NCBI GenBank assembly: GCA_918026815.1
Contig: CAKJVC010000124.1
Span: 620,001 to 684,000 of the forward strand
DNA: 64,000 bases
Source: Chalara sp. BL73
Taxonomy: Eukaryota; Ascomycota; Leotiomycetes; Helotiales
Direction: 5' to 3'
Below, one piece after another: positions 62,971 through 64,000 of the stretch. Made by a program: the position numbers and the translations under genes. The number at the start of each line of letters is the position of its first letter. The stretch's first letter is position 1. The notes under the pieces were generated by a model. It was not told the origin of the DNA. It was given only the letters and a program-made list of their open reading frames with translations, and did not search any database.

Positions 62971-63015
62971 CTAGTTCAGCTAGTTCAGCTAGTTTAGCTA
63001 GTTTAGCTAGCTTAG
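62971..63015 (+). repeat. Five 9-bp CTAGTTCAG-type repeats in the LINE
   Basis: Tandem units CTAGTTCAG, CTAGTTCAG, CTAGTTTAG, CTAGTTTAG and CTAGCTTAG encode a Ser-Ser-Ala/Ser-Leu-Ala run between RT and RNase H. The inverted counterpart in the minus copy is at 54061-54100 with four units. Confidence 0.8.
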
Positions 63016-63131
63016 CTAAATTAAAGCACATACAACACTACAAGTACGCTCTATAGAATCGCACTACGCCGTACAAAGTCGAAATCAGCTCGTTGTCAAA
63101 AAAAGACGCTACTATAATGCACTAAACTAGC

Positions 63132-63518
63132 TTGAATCATCTAAGCTACTTTAGTACAATTAACATGTATTCCGATACGTCGATAATTCCGAGCACCGAA
63201 TCGACAAAAATAGGTATCGGCTTTATTGCGCTACAATACGACAATCAAAGACAGCCTAGTACGATACATCGTAATATCGACAACATTGGCCAATTACAGC
63301 TAGTTTACAATAAAGAGCTAGAAAGAATTACACAAGCTATCGAATTCGCTAGTACAATAGCACAGTCTGGCCAGAACTACAACATTTATGCCGACAACCA
63401 AGCCGCACTTCACAAGCTAAAATCAGCTAACGACAATCCCGGCCAATTACAGCAAATACGCGCTAGCGAAGCTACGCTACATGCAATAGAAAAAAAAGTT
63501 AGTATTGCATTAAAGTAG
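63132..63518 (+). pseudogene. RNase H segment of the plus-strand LINE
   Basis: Open for 128 codons: MYSDTSIIPSTEST, YNKELERITQAIEFAS and IYADNQAALHKL match the minus-copy RNase H. The Asp, Glu and Asp positions of the active site remain, although the surrounding element is otherwise full of stops. Confidence 0.8.
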
Positions 63519-64000
63519 GTTCCAAAGCACACGAATATCTATAAAAACGACTAAGCCGACAAACTAGCTAAACTAGCTACAACTATTGAACTTAGCACTA
63601 CAACGACTAGTTTTGCGGTATTAAGCTGCGAAGCTAAAAAAGCTAATATTGCGGAATGGAAAAAAGTGCTAGCAAAGTACGACAGCAAGCTTAGTACAAA
63701 TCCATTTACGTACAAAAAGCTATTTCCGTGGAAAATCAAATCAAAAATACAATTACTGCGCGGAACGACTAGAGAACTAGCTAGCTCGCTATTTCAACTA
63801 AAGCTCGGCCATGGCTATATTCGATCATATTTGCACAAGCTAGGTCATGTAACGTCTGACAAGTGCATGTGCGGAATAAAGGAAACAGCTTAGCATTTGC
63901 TACTTAGCTGTAATGATCCTAAGCTAGTTTTAGCTAGATCAAAGCTCAAAAACGACCTTGGAGGAAACAAGCTTACAATGGCCTTACTACTGCATACAAC

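Larger units (their letters stand above)
58997..64000 (+). mobile_element. Tad-like LINE, plus-strand copy, heavily mutated, runs off the window
   Basis: From about 59030 the sequence matches the minus-strand LINE in inverted orientation, starting inside ORF1 (KYTKKSKLRTVSTIIILQIA compares with EYTEQRKLRTASTIITSQIA). Zinc-knuckle (about 59925-60130), endonuclease (60150-60660), RT (61937-62350), RNase H (63165-63470) and C-terminal (63666-64000) regions follow in the same order. Differences from the other copy are almost all C-to-T or G-to-A, giving many stops and high A+T. The copy is 5' truncated and its 3' end lies beyond 64000. Confidence 0.85.

Overview
The window is nuclear DNA of a filamentous ascomycete (Pezizomycotina; a Leotiomycetes/Helotiales-like fungus is my guess from the protein flavour, not proven). 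Genes carry many short GT-AG introns (mostly 42-60 bp, several with CTGAC- or CTAAC-like branch sites). There are fungal Zn2Cys6 regulators, and a Tad-like LINE shows C-to-T and G-to-A damage of the kind left by repeat-induced point mutation (RIP). I rebuilt exon-intron structures by hand, requiring frame and phase to agree at every junction.

Layout. 0.4-5.8 kb: an N-carbamoyl amino-acid amidohydrolase, a hydantoin/Asp-Glu racemase and a Zn2Cys6 regulator form a plausible small hydantoin or N-carbamoyl-amino-acid locus. 7.9-12.6 kb: conserved housekeeping genes, namely a Get5-like ubiquitin-fold protein, cofilin (with an ATG-only first exon and an 11-nt second exon) and mitochondrial HSP60. 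15.6-38.5 kb: seven small Myb/SANT-like nuclear proteins, six on the minus strand, form a dispersed paralogous cluster; four share a phase-0 intron at the same place in the domain. Among them lie a decayed sugar-transporter gene next to a decayed GH78 rhamnosidase remnant, the kinetochore protein Nnf1 and a second Zn2Cys6 regulator. 39.2-49.7 kb: a 1083-residue SR-rich/coiled-coil protein, RuvB-like 2 (reptin), UFD1 and the U5 snRNP GYF protein Lin1/CD2BP2, whose first intron holds a 173-bp TA-flanked MITE.

52.6-64.0 kb: a repeat block. A minus-strand LINE (gag-like ORF1 with zinc knuckles; ORF2 with endonuclease, RT and RNase H) ends in a poly(A) tail that interrupts the last 40 codons of a host gene. 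A second, much more heavily mutated copy runs head-to-head on the plus strand to the window edge, making a large imperfect palindrome. Both copies are riddled with stops, mostly TGG to TAG or CAA to TAA.

The housekeeping genes act independently: chaperonin, actin turnover, tail-anchored protein targeting, chromatin remodelling, ERAD, splicing and kinetochore. The more distinctive content is the hydantoin-type locus, the Myb/SANT-like cluster, the decayed glycoside-uptake pair, the intronic MITE and the LINE palindrome. No tRNA, rRNA or CRISPR was recognised.
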